DNA of 25,646 nucleotides from Azolla pinnata (GCA_037176905.1 JBBBWG010000304.1:1-25646); one strand, 5' to 3'. Shown: positions 1-10,602, counted from the stretch's first letter. Translations and numbers: made by a program. Notes: generated from the letters alone by a model not told the origin.

Positions 1-417
1 ATCCAGTGACCTAGATTCCTTCGTGTCAACCGGCCTTTTTCCCTCGATTCCGCCTAGGGACGGTTTTCTCCACGACAGCGTAACAAGTTATATTATCTTG
101 TGGACTAGCTTAGATACATGTCTAATGATTGGACATGGGAACCTACTGAGAATATTACCAAATGCTTCTTAACTTTTAGAGGAATTTTATCATTTCTATC
201 CAAATAAGCTAGGTCCTAGCTCTCGTGTTACGACTTGTGGAACTTGTCAAAGGAGGGAGATAGTATTATGAGTACCAATACAAAACGACTTATATGTACA
301 TATATTTGATAGCTACATATGCTCAAATTTTACTTTAACTAATAGATATTATATTTTAATATTTGATAATATCTTAAAACATAAGCATATTAACGTTAAA
401 AACGACTTGTGAAAAAT

Positions 418-447
418 GACTTGCGATGTATGTTGACATCGCAAGTC
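418..447. repeat. Perfect 12-bp inverted repeat with 6-base loop
   Basis: GACTTGCGATGT (418-429) and its exact reverse complement ACATCGCAAGTC (436-447) are separated by ATGTTG. It could form a hairpin in DNA or RNA. It lies about 40 bases before a plus-strand TATA-like sequence. Related GACTTGT words occur just upstream near 403-410. Function unknown. Confidence 0.75.
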
Positions 448-488
448 CTCAAAGCCACCAAGTGGCAATCATGCATGAGCCCTAGAAC

Positions 489-496
489 TATATAAA
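489..496 (+). promoter_or_regulatory. TATA-box-like sequence
   Basis: TATATAAA in the context ACTATATAAAAATTG resembles a strong plant TATA box. It lies just after the perfect hairpin and before a short tandem repeat. No recognisable gene follows, so it may be a retroelement promoter or chance AT-rich sequence. Confidence 0.25.
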
Positions 497-546
497 AATT
501 GAGTTGGTCTTAGTATTGAACCATTCTGGTTCAATGTCAATCTTCA

Positions 547-642
547 GTGCCGTGTACTCCAAATCTTGGGTGCCTTATACTCCTAATCATTGGTGCCTTG
601 TACCTAAAATTATCGGTGCCTTCTACTCCAAATCTCCTAGTA
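547..642 (+). repeat. Four diverged ~24-bp tandem repeats
   Basis: Units of the form GGTGCCTTRTACTCCAAATC recur four times in a row with substitutions, the first beginning with the variant AGTGCCGTGTACTCC. They lie within a 128-codon open frame that begins with a CTG-type codon inside the repeat and has no recognisable family. I treat it as repeat sequence and not a gene. Confidence 0.65.
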
Positions 643-1001
643 ATACGTATTTTGTCTTTTTGTTATGATCTGACTTTCTTCTTGTTGTATTCGTGTCTGT
701 CGAGTCTATTGTTGTCGACCAGCTTTGGCCATAACAGTGCATTTTCTGTAGATTGTAGAAAATTTGTCATAAAACTCTCTAAATCAAGTGTTGTAAGCTG
801 CACTCTGTCCGTGAGATCAAGGCGCAGACAATTTTGCTCAAATCTATCAGAAATCTTAATTTTGTTATTGCCATGTAGAAAGTTTCAAATTGTCAAAACT
901 TCGTTGGATCTACTCCAAATTACACGTACTTGATGTCTTCAACAAGCAAAATATAGGAGTGTTGAAGTAATGAATAGTGACTTGTAGCAGACGAACCCAC
1001 A

Positions 1002-1012
1002 CTCTGATACCA
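1002..1012 (-). other. tRNA-iMet primer-binding-site-like motif
   Basis: The plus strand reads CTCTGATACCA, the 3' end of plant initiator tRNA-Met. Read on the minus strand it is the classic first-strand priming site of Copia and many Gypsy elements. Its position two bases from a CCAACA terminus supports an LTR junction. Confidence 0.5.
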
Positions 1013-1387
1013 AATGTTGGAAAAGGTCAATCGTTAGAACAAAATTGTGGCATTTCATAGGTGCACTGATAGGGATCAAGTATGTGAAGAGCAGTAAGAA
1101 AAGAGTAGGATCCGAAGCATAAGGAGTTTCAGATTTGAGTCATCGATTGTTGGTCATGAGTGTGAGTGAGTGTGAGTGTGAGAGACAAAGAGAGTGATAT
1201 AATATACATTGTATATTTGCAATCGAGCGACAACATGAGACAGTCAAATAAGCTTGACTTATGTAGTCCAAGCTAAGGCAAAGTGCCCTTATTACAAATA
1301 CGACCCATCCAATGGGATAGTGTGAACATGGCCAATATATACCCGCATTCGACATATAGAATGTCAATGCAAGTTCTTTTGACAGCT

Positions 1388-1414
<27 letters not shown>
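1388..1414. repeat. (AC)n microsatellite
   Basis: About 13 uninterrupted AC dinucleotides lie inside the putative LTR. A shorter GT/GAGT-rich stretch occurs near 1157-1182. Confidence 0.95.
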
Positions 1415-1418
<4 letters not shown>

Positions 1419-1544
1419 GGCTACAGAGCTCATCGGTGTGTTTTCAAGCAGAAGTATACATATGTATATAGATCTGAAATACCTAGTGTTAGGCCCTGGT
1501 ATAGATTGCATGAAGAGAGTAAATGTAAAGCATGTATGCCATCG

Positions 1545-2371
1545 GTACAATGTCGTCTATTGATATGTATATGGAATTGAAGAAGATTTGAACAAATGCA
1601 AACCTAGTTTCTACTAGTTTTGTGAAGAAATTGAAACCGTTTGGATTTTAATTAAAGAGATCTTGTATGTGGAAGAGAATAAGAATGTCATCGTCTTGTC
1701 TTACAATATCTATACAAAATTGAAGAAGATTTGACCAAAAGTAGACCCAGTTTTTACCAATTTTGTGAAGAAATCGAAATTGTTTGGCTATTTATTAGAA
1801 AGATCTCACATGTGAAAGAGAATGTGGATATGTAGATGAGGATGTGAATACATTTCATCCTCAAGTTCACCACCATCTAGCGTTACATATGCGGAAGTGA
1901 AGAAGATCTGAACAAATACTTGAGAAGAAATTGAAACTATTTAACTTTTTTTTTAGAGAGATCTCACATGTGAAAGAGAATGTGAATATGTAAATGAGGA
2001 TGTGAATACATTCCATCCTCAAGTCCACCATCATCTAGCGATGCGTATACGGAACTAAACAAGATATGAACAAACATCGACCCCGTTTTTACTAGTTCTG
2101 TGAAGAAATTGAAAATGTTTGGGATTTTATTAGAGAGATCTCGGATGTAAAGAGAATGTGAATGCCATCGTGTTGCTGGCGTACATATACAAAACTATAG
2201 AAGATTCGAACAAATCCAGACCTAGTTTTTGCCAGTTTTATGAAGAAATTGAAACCGTTCCAATTTTTATTAAGAGCGATCTTGTATGTGAAAGAGAATG
2301 TGATGCCATGGTGTTCTCTAGCGATACGTATATGAAACCGAAGAAGATTTGAACAAATGCGGAAGAAATTG
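1545..2371 (+). repeat. Diverged tandem array of ~150-190-bp units
   Basis: At least five diverged units plus a truncated sixth follow one another. Recurring landmarks in order are GAAGAAGATTTGAACAAAT, then a CCTAGTTTTTACTAGTTTTG-like stretch, then GTGAAGAAATTGAAA, then AGAGATCTCACATGTGAAAG, then GAGAATGTGAAT, in some units followed by GATGTGAATACATTCCATCC and CTCAAGTCCACC, ending near CATCTAGCG. The units carry short open frames, but stops and length changes rule out one coding region. A further unit reappears at 2890-3075. The family is not recognised; a satellite-like local amplification is the simplest reading. Confidence 0.75.
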
Positions 2372-2510
2372 TTATGAAACTAGGTAGGTCGTCCCACTCC
2401 CCCCTTCTTGCATGCCCTTTATTTCTGGTGTGTAGCTCTCATGCCCTTTAATTTGAAGTGAACTCTCTTGAGCTTATCAAGAACGCAAAGCTCTCATCCC
2501 TCCTGTTTTA
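2372..2510. other. Spacer between repeat blocks
   Basis: AT- and pyrimidine-rich spacer with two imperfect copies of a CATGCCCTTTA word (about 2411 and 2450). No gene or regulatory element is recognised. Confidence 0.4.
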
Positions 2511-2880
2511 GGAGTGGGGACTAGATATGGACTCATACCAAAATAACTCCTCTCTATGAGTATATATATACACCAGTAGTATTAAGAGAGGGGTTAGAGA
2601 GTGAGAGATAGTACGCGTGAGAGATCATCATAGACAATATTAATATAATTTGTCTCTCTCTCCATCTATATCTACCTGTGTGTATCTATTTTAAGAGTGG
2701 GGACTAGAGATGGACTCATACCAAAATAACTCCTCTTTATGACTATATATATACACACCAGTAGTATTAAGAGAGGAGTTACAAAGTGAGAGATAGTACA
2801 CGTGAGAGATTATCATAGACAGTATTAATATAATTCTTCTCTCTCTCTCTCCATCTATATCTATCAGTGTGTATCTCTAG
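2511..2880 (+). repeat. Direct duplication of a ~185-bp block (2511-2692 and 2693-2880)
   Basis: Two adjacent, highly similar copies each start at GAGTGGGGACTAGA, pass GACTCATACCAAAATAACTC, a TATATATATA run (2561-2570; 2744-2753), AGTATTAAGAGAGG and GAGAGATAGTAC, and end in CTCTCTCCATCTATATCTA. The block splits the surrounding tandem array, so it was probably inserted and then duplicated, or arose in place. No transposase, clear terminal inverted repeat or target duplication was seen. The TATA runs could act as promoters for the downstream gene. Confidence 0.8.
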
Positions 2881-2889
2881 AGTTCTACT

Positions 2890-3075
2890 ATTCTGCTGCG
2901 GAGATCGAATTACGGAAGACGCATTTTACAAGAGAAATGCAGACCCAGTTTTGCTAGTTATATGAAGAAATTGAAACTCTCTGGAATCTTATTCGAGAGA
3001 TCTCGCATGTGAAACAGAATATGTACAGAGGGATGTGAGTACATTCCGTCCTCAAAGTCCAGCATCGCCGAGATC
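2890..3075 (+). repeat. Isolated unit of the upstream tandem array, abutting GOT1
   Basis: GCAGACCCAGTTTTGCTAG, ATGAAGAAATTGAAACT, GAGAGATCTCGCATGTGAAA and GATGTGAGTACATTCCGTCC match, in the same order, the landmarks of the array at 1545-2371. The copy ends in a GC-rich segment 45-60 bases before the GOT1 start codon, so the proximal promoter or 5' leader of that gene shares ancestry with the array. Confidence 0.65.
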
Positions 3076-3120
3076 CAGGCCCCCGCGCGCGCCCGCGCCC
3101 TCTTCTCCCTCCCAGGATCC

Positions 3121-6100
3121 ATGGCGACCTTCGACATGAACGATCGTAAAAGTAAGAGCCTTCCTGTCTGTTCCTTCTCTCTTCTCCTCTTTTCCTTTCT
3201 TTCTTTTCTCCCTCATGAAATGAGAGCAAAGTTTCGTGCTGTCTCGATGATGGATGATGGATGCGATCTGTCGGGTTGTGTGGCTGTACAGAGATCGGGA
3301 TTGGTCTCACTGGATTCGGAGTTCTGTTCACTATTTTGGGTGTCATCTTCTTCTTTGATAAAGGCCTCCTTGCCATGGGAAATGTAAGCGCATTCTCTCT
3401 TTCTCTTTCTCTCAAGTATGTCTAAATCCTGTTGTGCGAAGAATTGTTCTAACCTAACACACCAGCCATCAGATATTATTCCTATCAGGGCTTAGTCTCA
3501 CCATCGGGCTCAAATCTACCACATCCTTCTTTCTCAAGCGTAGCAACTATAAGGTACAGATATACATATCATGCTTTTTTTTTTTTAATTTCCTTGCTCA
3601 TCTCCATGTTATAGTTGTCGCGGAACACTTGTGATGTTGTCATGGTTTGCAGGGTTCGATTTCCTTCCTGGTTGGATTTCTTCTGGTAATTGTTGGATGG
3701 GCCTTCCTAGGCATGATCCTTGAAGCCTATGGTTTTGTCGTACTATTCAGGTAAGTCGTTTGTCAGTTTGGTTTTCTATTTGTTCAGAAAGCTAGCAGTT
3801 TCGTGTCCCATCATGGAGGTGAGTTCTCACCCTCGATGTTTGAGAGCTATTTTGAAAGGAATTGGTGGTAGGATCGGGTTGGGTCAAGAGAGAACCTGTA
3901 TAATTGACTATGATTGAAGGCAGCTTTGGAACAAAAGTATGACATTTAGACTCCCAGACTTGTTCAGGACAAATCATGCATAAGGGTAAAATTGTCGCCT
4001 TCCAGTCCATTTGAAACTCTTTAGTGTTTTTTCATACATCAAACAGAATTAAGATCGCTTTGCGTACCATGTGTTGTATAAGTTAGCCAGCCCTCATCTT
4101 TGGTGGTCTACTTATATCAGGCAGGTTATCTAAATGAATATTGCCCTTGTGGTTTAGCTTTTACTCACAACACTCAGGTGTATCAACCATTTTGGGCTCC
4201 TGCCACTGTCATAGACCCAATTGGCACTTCTTCACTGGTCTCATCCTTAGCCTCACATCACACTATGTATACTTGCTCCATATTATTGTTCCTGTGCTTG
4301 AATTTAGCCATCAAATATCGGAGAGTATTTAGGAAGTTCCTGGAAATCAACCCTATTATAGAGTGGATGCATACTACGTTCGGATGTCAATGAACAGGAC
4401 AGTCACTTGGAAGTATTCCACATTTAATATCAGTTCTGGGCATTGGAATTTGGTTGTTGGTAAGTTTCCCAGATTTTCCATGAAATTCTGAAACATGGCA
4501 CAACTGATAGAATGGCAGGCTTCCACTCCTATCCAGGATGGATATTCTTGCTATAATTAAAACTTGAAATCACCTCGGAGAATGCACAAGAATTGTCAAA
4601 GATCTCTTGTATCTATTGTCCCAACCAAGTGCTGCATATGTAGCCGTTGCCTAATCTAGCCAGACCAAAAACCAATAACAAAAATGATAGCAAGATTAAT
4701 AAGAAGAGATCTCTTGTACACAATCCCCTTGAACAAGGGCTTGTAGCCATTGTCTGATCCAGTCCTTCAATAATCCAATAACAAAAACAAATGATAGATC
4801 AAGAAGCAGATGTCATCGAATTTGGGGAGTCTAACATTTTACATATAACGTCAATAAAGGCATGTAGCTGTTGTGTGATCCAGCCCAACAATAAAAAATA
4901 ATAAGAACAAATGAAAGATCAACAGGAAGAGCATATTACATATAACATCACCACCAAACATCAACACCAAACACCAACACCAACATAGTGATCTATTAAG
5001 GGACAGCAACAATTTCAGCCATGTTTTTCAAATAATCTAAATTCCTATGAAAGAACTAATAATAGTGGTCTCAGCAGCGACCATAGCATTATTTTGTGAA
5101 AAGTTAGCCATGCTTAACTATCCCTCATTTTCTGACCCATACAATTGAGGAATTTGAGAGGTGATAATTTATGCATTCCCCAAGGTCTGTTTTTCTATCT
5201 GCCCAGAAAATGCTAGCAGAGAGTTGGGCTTTTGAACAGCAAAAGAAAATATGGGGTTTGAATTGTCCATATTGGGGTTGATTCTAGAAACATGGCTTTG
5301 AAAGAGATTAGATTCTCTTGTTCTGGAAACTTGCACACTCTCTATTTATAATAAGGAGCACATAATTGGCAGATTAGGAGAACCGTTGGTTTTGATGATC
5401 ACCTGCATGATAAGGAGCTAAGTATCAATGCCCCTTGATATAATATGGGCAAAGGTGGGAGCAGCTGAAATGTTAACCAAGGGATTATTCCCATCAGTGA
5501 TTGGTATTCAATGTATGTAGAAACTCATATCTGTTCCTATGGCATCAAAACGGTCTGTTGAACATGGAGATACTCATTGTAGGTATGTTCAAATACCAAC
5601 ACCAAAACATTTCTTAGCAAAGGACATCAACCAACGCCAAAACATTTCTTAGCAAAGGACATCAATCAACGCCAAAACATTTCTTAGCAAGAAAATGGCA
5701 TACTATAAGGCCTACATTGATGACATAATGGCAATAATGGCTTTTATTTGTCAATGACATGGGTGATGAGGCCTCGGTCCCTTTGCTTGTGGCCTATGTG
5801 CTTGACTGATTGCTTGGTTGTTGCTGACCCCTTATGATTGTCCTCGAGGAGCCTCTGTTGGCGTATTCCTTGGTTGAGCTGTGGCATGAGGAAGAGTCAC
5901 CAAATTAAAGAAACTCGTGATTGTTCTTTGTGGCCGTGTGGTGATTGCATTGTTTTCCTTCAGCAACTGCTCTCTGTGTCTCTTTAGTTCTAGTATGAAC
6001 GATCCCAAGCAACATCAGTCAATGTATTCCATTATCTCGGGTAATGGGCCAAAACCATTTTTGGAAAGACAGTTTTAAGGGCCTCTCATTTCATAGAATA

Positions 6101-9100
6101 CAGAACAATGACACACATGATGTTCTTCCAATCCCAGTCCCCAATGACATAGTGGACATATTCTTTCTCTTAGGTTTGTGTCTATACTTTTCTTTCTCAA
6201 TTTCTAATTGATGTGAGGAAGTCCCAAGCTGCCATTTCACAGTGCGGACGGAGCACGTGGAGAGATGTATATCCATGTAAGATGGCCTGAGGATAAATCT
6301 ATCTTGTGACATGTATAAGAAAATCTGGGGCTGATCCTTGTCTTTTCATTTATTCAACTTGATGATATCAGCCTGGATCACTCTTTTCTTTTTAACTTAT
6401 TCATTCCATGTGAATAGAACCATTCCTGCATTTCAGCATACCTACAAGGGGTATCTCCTTGTTTGATGAGTTGTAATGATGACATAAGTGCCAACCTTGG
6501 ATACTTTTTCGCAGGGAGTTTCCATAGACATTAGATGCTAGTCATTGATCGAAGTAGTGCCTCGGTCACTCTTGGGTGCTGTCATCTCTCCCCGTACTAT
6601 ATCATGAGGTATGAATTGATATGGCCGTAAGCCTTGTGGGTGAGGAAGGGGACCTGCCTGGGGATGTCAGAGTATCTTCGCATATTCATTCCAAGCTTGG
6701 GGTGAGGTCAATTATAGGCTAGGTTGCTTCTCTTGAAACATTCTTCATGCTCTATTTCTGTCTTGGCCAAGGAACAATTGATTATGTCTCCTTCAAATTT
6801 AGCTAAATATGCTCTCTTCTTCTTTCTCACCAAACATTGGAAGGTGGCTCTTGCATGTTTATGTGTTTGAATCCCCATGGTCACTTTTTGTTGCAAGCAT
6901 CTTCTTGTGTTATGACATTCCTCATCGTACCATCTATTTTGTGGGGCTCTATCACATAAGGATGTATTGCTGACTATGATGAGTGGAAAGAAAGGAATTT
7001 GAGGCAGCACAATGTAATTGATTTTTGACGGCTCTTGTGTGACTTCCTTGAGGGTGCAAAAGAAAAGGATCTATATCTAGCCCATCGTATACTTCATAGT
7101 TATATACATCTGAGGCCTCTGGAGTAAATTGATATTTGGCATGTCCAATAATGTTTTTAGCATATGCATCCTTTTGGCATCCATCCCTCACTTGAAAGCA
7201 TAGATATGCATGATCTGCTGCCAGGCCAGCAGGTCTACTAGAGATAGTGAAACTTGTTAAAACCAGGTGTGGCCTCGTGAAATAATCAATTGCTTGTCTC
7301 ACCCGTGGGGTTTGAACATAAGGCATCAAAATTTGGCCATTGTAGCAAATCATTATAGATTACTAATCTGTGTGTACTACCCAATGGCAAAAAGTGTTTG
7401 CCATACTCAGTGACTTCATGCATGCCTTGAGCTTGTCTTTGTAGGCCATTTCTTCTGCTGAAATTTCTTTATGAATGGCTTTACTTGTGTTAAATGGGGT
7501 TTTTTGTTTATTCTTCATGCGTGAAGTTGCCTGGTAGTATAATATCTCCAAAATGTGCAAACCTTCATATAATGGGGAATTTGGGGATTCTCTAAGGGTT
7601 GCAAAGCTTGAATCGGCAGGTGGGAAGTAACAAATCGCAATTTATAGCTCTTTGCGATTTCCCCTTTGGATTTGTATCCACAAATAACATGCACTCACAT
7701 CCTTATGTACCGCACCCACTCTGTCACGAAGTTCATCTTTGTACAACACCCTTCCACTCCGCTAGAGCCATCTATATCCATGAACATAAGGGAATTTACT
7801 ATCATGCATTGGCAGGTCTCAGTATACACGGCAATATTTGTGTGCTTGAGAGTGTCTTCAAAATACCTGATGTCTATTCGTAAAGATCCATTGCAATTCC
7901 ACACCATCATATACATTCTCATAGGCCCTACACCATCATGTGACCCTCTTTTGTAATAATGACATGGCCATCTCTATAATGAGCCAATTTCCCCCCTCTT
8001 TTCTTGCAGCCAATACTCAAGGCATGTTTACTACTTGAGCTTTAAAAACGATTGATTGACTCAACAACTTATTAATAACGATCGATCATGAACTCCTCAG
8101 GGCATAATTGAAACAAGGAAATACCCTTGTGAGGTTTTGAGCAGGATAATCAAAATCATCATGACCTTGTCACTGTCATCATTGACAAATAAAGACCATC
8201 CTCAGGAAACATCAAAGGCATCTTCCTAATTTTGGAGACGCCATCTTATAATGGCTCACTATGGGGTAGTACATGGCCAGACAACCTTTTCCGTGTTTCC
8301 AAAATTCTGTCAGAGAAGTTAGGAAAGGATAAATGAGCAATGCTATCCACCTGATGTGATGAATGAAAGACTCAAGTTTTTCATAAGATTACACTGATGC
8401 AATTACACGAGAAAATCTCTTCAATTGATGAAGGGATAAATAATGAAGCCCCTGTCAAAATTCCCGGTAATGAAGCAATAGAAGACATAGCAATAGTAAT
8501 GTAGGGAGTGCCCAAGTCTACCTATCTGGAAACATTAACTAAAATAAAGATAATGGAATTTTAGGCATGGGCGTCATATGGCTGATAAAATTGCAGCCAT
8601 ATCTAATGAATCCACCTTTTCTTTTGGTAGCCCACACATAAAGTAGCACAATCATTTGTTTCTTACTGTTGTGTGTAGAACTTTTTATCTGTATCTCAAT
8701 ATTGTAGCTCTTGCAGTTCATGCATAGGTAGATCAGAAAATGAGTGCAAATGCATCAGGTAATGTAGGGATCTGACGGGAATGGGAATGGATTTGACTCT
8801 TAAAGAAACGTCAGATGAAAAAAGGACAATGTCGGTAACTGTAAACTGAGCTATAACCAAACAAGCAATCTGTGAGTAATATCTGCAAAATTTTTCAACC
8901 CATTCACCATGTTAGAATGACGTCTTTTGAACTTTGCTGGTGGGGTACAGGCAGGTATTTCTCCCCTCATAGGAAAGGTGGGTTTGAGAAATTGAGCAAG
9001 AAGTGAGAGGGATGATTGATTGACTCATCATTGTGATGAAAAATAGTTGCATTTATAAAACTCTAGATTCTTCAGTCAATTCAAACAAAGATTAAAGGCT

Positions 9101-9721
9101 CATAATGGTTAAATCGTTACTCGTCGTAGTGCAAATTTGGATATTTACTCTGAAGCTGATTGGGAGTTGTTATATCCCCCGTCTGTTTTTGTGCAAGATA
9201 CTTCCATTTATGAATGTTGAAATTGTAGTCTTCTGATTCTCAACCCAATCTTGAAGAGCATACCTCACCTTGATATTAGCATCGCATTATAAATGTTTGT
9301 GCATTGAAGCAGTATTGATGTGATATTTTACTTTAGCGGCGCACGTATATTTCGGTTACAGTATAGACGAAGTTCCATTTATTTGGTGACGATGAGGATT
9401 TGTCAGATCATTAAAAGTTATGGAGGTGCAGGAGGGGTATTGTTTTAACAAATGCTTTCTTGTTCTTTGCAGTGGCTTTCTGCCAACAGTAATGGTCTTC
9501 TTATCTAGGGTACCATTTATTGGCTGGTTTTTCCAACAACCCTTCTTTCTGTCTGTAAGTCACCCCACAATCAAAGTTCTTTTTAGTGGCAAATGAAGTC
9601 ATACATCAAATGATCGAAGAAAGTGAAAATATCCTTACCATGGCTGTTAGAAGTTAAACATTTGTTCTTCTTCCATTTGCAGTTTTTCGATCGTTTCCGC
9701 CCAAGAAGGGTACCGGTTTGA
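3121..9721 (+). CDS. GOT1: GOT1/SFT2-family vesicle transport protein, six exons
   Basis: Exons are 3121-3151, 3292-3383, 3473-3553, 3653-3750, 9473-9554 and 9683-9721, all with GT-AG introns, giving 140 residues, the usual length of plant GOT1 proteins. The start MATFDMNDRKKIG matches the family N-terminus, and the protein ends RPRRVPV. Four hydrophobic segments (about 12-32, 37-53, 68-88, 92-112) fit a small four-helix membrane protein. Conserved landmarks include FFDKGLLAMGN, SGLSLTIGLKST, the FGW-type segment IVGWAFLGM and PFIGWFFQQP. Family knowledge: GOT1 proteins sit in early Golgi/ER membranes and assist COPII vesicle formation or fusion with the Golgi. Introns 1-3 and 5 are about 90-140 bases, while intron 4 (3751-9472) is 5.7 kb and repeat-filled. 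The start codon is set by homology. The first exon is GC-richer than its surroundings. Exon borders are by eye but keep the frame throughout. Confidence 0.93.
3751..4590 (+). other. GOT1 intron 4, proximal part
   Basis: Intron sequence after a strong GTAAGT donor. It contains open frames up to 97 codons (4100-4393) that match no family I know and are probably chance. No mobile-element protein signature is seen here. Confidence 0.5.
4600..4950 (+). repeat. Three diverged ~120-bp tandem repeats in GOT1 intron 4
   Basis: The order of words AGATCTCTTGTA, TGTAGCCGTTGCCTAATC, CCAATAACAAAAA and GATCAAGAAG recurs three times with changes (near 4603, 4708 and 4850). The later copies are joined by CATATAACGTCAATAAAGG and CATATAACATCACC. 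They are strongly decayed and non-coding. Confidence 0.55.
5601..5690 (+). repeat. 35-bp tandem repeat, 2.6 copies
   Basis: CCAAAACATTTCTTAGCAA followed by AGGACATCAAYCAACG repeats at 5601-5635, 5636-5670 and, truncated, 5671-5690. The copies are nearly identical, so the expansion is recent. It lies just before the LINE remnant. Confidence 0.9.
5755..7560 (-). mobile_element. Degenerate LINE remnant, antisense in GOT1 intron 4
   Basis: On the minus strand the region 7353-6952 encodes a piece ending the LINE endonuclease domain (VQTPRV, FTRPHLV, then SRPAGLAADHAYL with the typical DH-x-L motif). In another frame, 7010-6708 follows with NRWYDEECHNTRR and KKKRAYL, the linker between endonuclease and reverse transcriptase in plant LINEs. 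The reverse transcriptase itself is missing; sequence after about 6700 passes into a 3' portion (6590-5755) homologous to 17310-16445. Frameshifts and stops make it inactive. No poly(A) tail or target duplication was found. Element class is inferred from motifs only. Confidence 0.65.
7561..9472 (+). other. GOT1 intron 4, distal part
   Basis: AT-rich intron ending in TTCTTTGCAG at 9472. No reading frame over about 95 codons and no recognisable transposon protein is seen. It may contain further decayed element sequence that I cannot identify. Confidence 0.5.
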
Positions 9722-10296
9722 TGCAGGATGAGTTTGTGCAAAAGCTTGTTCGATCATAAATTTTTCTATGGAACCTACATTTTAGTAGATTGTATTGTCT
9801 GGATCCATTTCCATGGACTGGAAGATTGTTCGATATTGCACAGACCCATCAGCAGAAAGGAAGAAAGGGTATTGAATGTGCATTGTCAGCACTCTCAATA
9901 TCTATCATCTTTGTATTGCATAATGTTACAGACTAACATACAGGCTTGTTTGCCTAGCTTTTTGCACTTTTGGCATCGGACATCTTTATGTAAAGTGCAT
10001 GCTTCCTTGTACTGATGCTGCTCTAAATCGTTGACACCGAAAATAGATGGTTGTTTAGAGACCATATGTATGTGGAACCATAAGTTTTTCTTGTTTAATC
10101 CGAAGACGCAATGTAGCCATCTCGATTTCAATGCAGACTTGTGCTCTTTCTTCCGATTCGATGTTTGTACCATTTTTTGTCATGAAGCAAAGCATCAATG
10201 CGTGTTTTTTGTTTATCCTCGCATTGTTTGTATATTAGATAGTTTCGTAAGGCACGTGGCGAGATAAAAAAAAGTCGTAACGACACCAACAGAGTC
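9722..10296 (+). other. GOT1 3' untranslated region and downstream flank
   Basis: T-rich sequence after the GOT1 stop. It contains overlapping short open frames on both strands that show no family resemblance. A TTGTTTGTATATTAG-type element near 10224-10240 could be a plant far-upstream or near-upstream polyadenylation signal; no AATAAA is seen. The transcript end cannot be placed. Confidence 0.45.
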
Positions 10297-10548
10297 TTAA
10301 CTCCTGAAGAAGGCATCAAGCCTCATTATAGAAGCAAAAACCTCAGGCTTTGGATAGATTGATTGATAAATAAGATAGGGAATGCAACAATGCAAGATTC
10401 CGCATGCAAAATTCAAGACTGGATTGAAGCCGATGGGAACTAAGGCGTGTGGATTGAAGGTTGGGGCAGGAGGATTGCATCCAAGAAACGCAAGTCCCAT
10501 CTGGCAAGCCACTGCAGCAAGCAATGTAGGTCCACAAAATTTCGGCAT
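10297..10548 (-). CDS. Possible small membrane protein, unrecognised
   Basis: An 83-codon ATG frame begins MPKFCGPTLLAAVACQMG. It has a hydrophobic segment at about 7-23, a proline/asparagine-rich middle (NPPAPTFNPHALVPIGFNP) and a second hydrophobic segment at about 48-67 (CGILHCCIPYLIYQ), a layout plausible for a two-helix membrane protein. Codons look plant-like in this frame and the stretch is less AT-rich than its flanks. It would be transcribed divergently from TAF12 and convergently with GOT1. I do not recognise the family. The opposite strand also has a 70-codon frame (10382-10594, starting at an ATG), so strand choice is uncertain. It could also be the first exon of a longer gene or a decayed gene. 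Confidence 0.35.
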   Translation of the reverse strand: MPKFCGPTLLAAVACQMGLAFLGCNPPAPTFNPHALVPIGFNPVLNFACGILHCCIPYLIYQSIYPKPEVFASIMRLDAFFRS

Positions 10549-10602
10549 TCACGAGCTCGAGAAATCGAGATCGTCGACAGCTCCTAGTGACTGATCGATC
10601 AC

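Larger units (their letters stand above)
1..1490 (-). mobile_element. Probable LTR-retrotransposon remnant (LTR plus start of internal region)
   Basis: On the minus strand, positions 1012-1002 read TGGTATCAGAG, an 11-base match to the complement of the plant initiator-tRNA-Met 3' end, the usual primer-binding site of plant LTR retrotransposons. Two bases before it in the element's own direction, at 1020-1015, is CCAACA, a typical LTR 3' end. The LTR would then lie at about 1015-1490; a minus-strand TATA-like run sits near 1331-1342 and a CA microsatellite lies inside it. The internal region would run leftward to position 1 and beyond. No gag or pol reading frame is recognisable in it, so this is either untranslated leader or decayed sequence. 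The outer LTR border, target-site duplication and second LTR were not found. A chance PBS match is the main alternative. Confidence 0.4.

Noticed and set aside
547..933. 128-codon plus-strand frame near the left end
   Set aside because: It has no family resemblance, begins at a non-ATG codon and partly consists of a short tandem repeat.
400..1020. Pararetrovirus-like arrangement (TATA box plus tRNA-iMet primer site)
   Set aside because: The TATA-like motif is on the plus strand and the primer site on the minus strand, and no viral protein signature is visible. An LTR retrotransposon explains the primer site better.
2954..3415. 153-codon minus-strand frame overlapping the GOT1 start
   Set aside because: It is Arg/Glu-rich because it reads the complement of CT-rich sequence and the first GOT1 exons and introns; no family resemblance.
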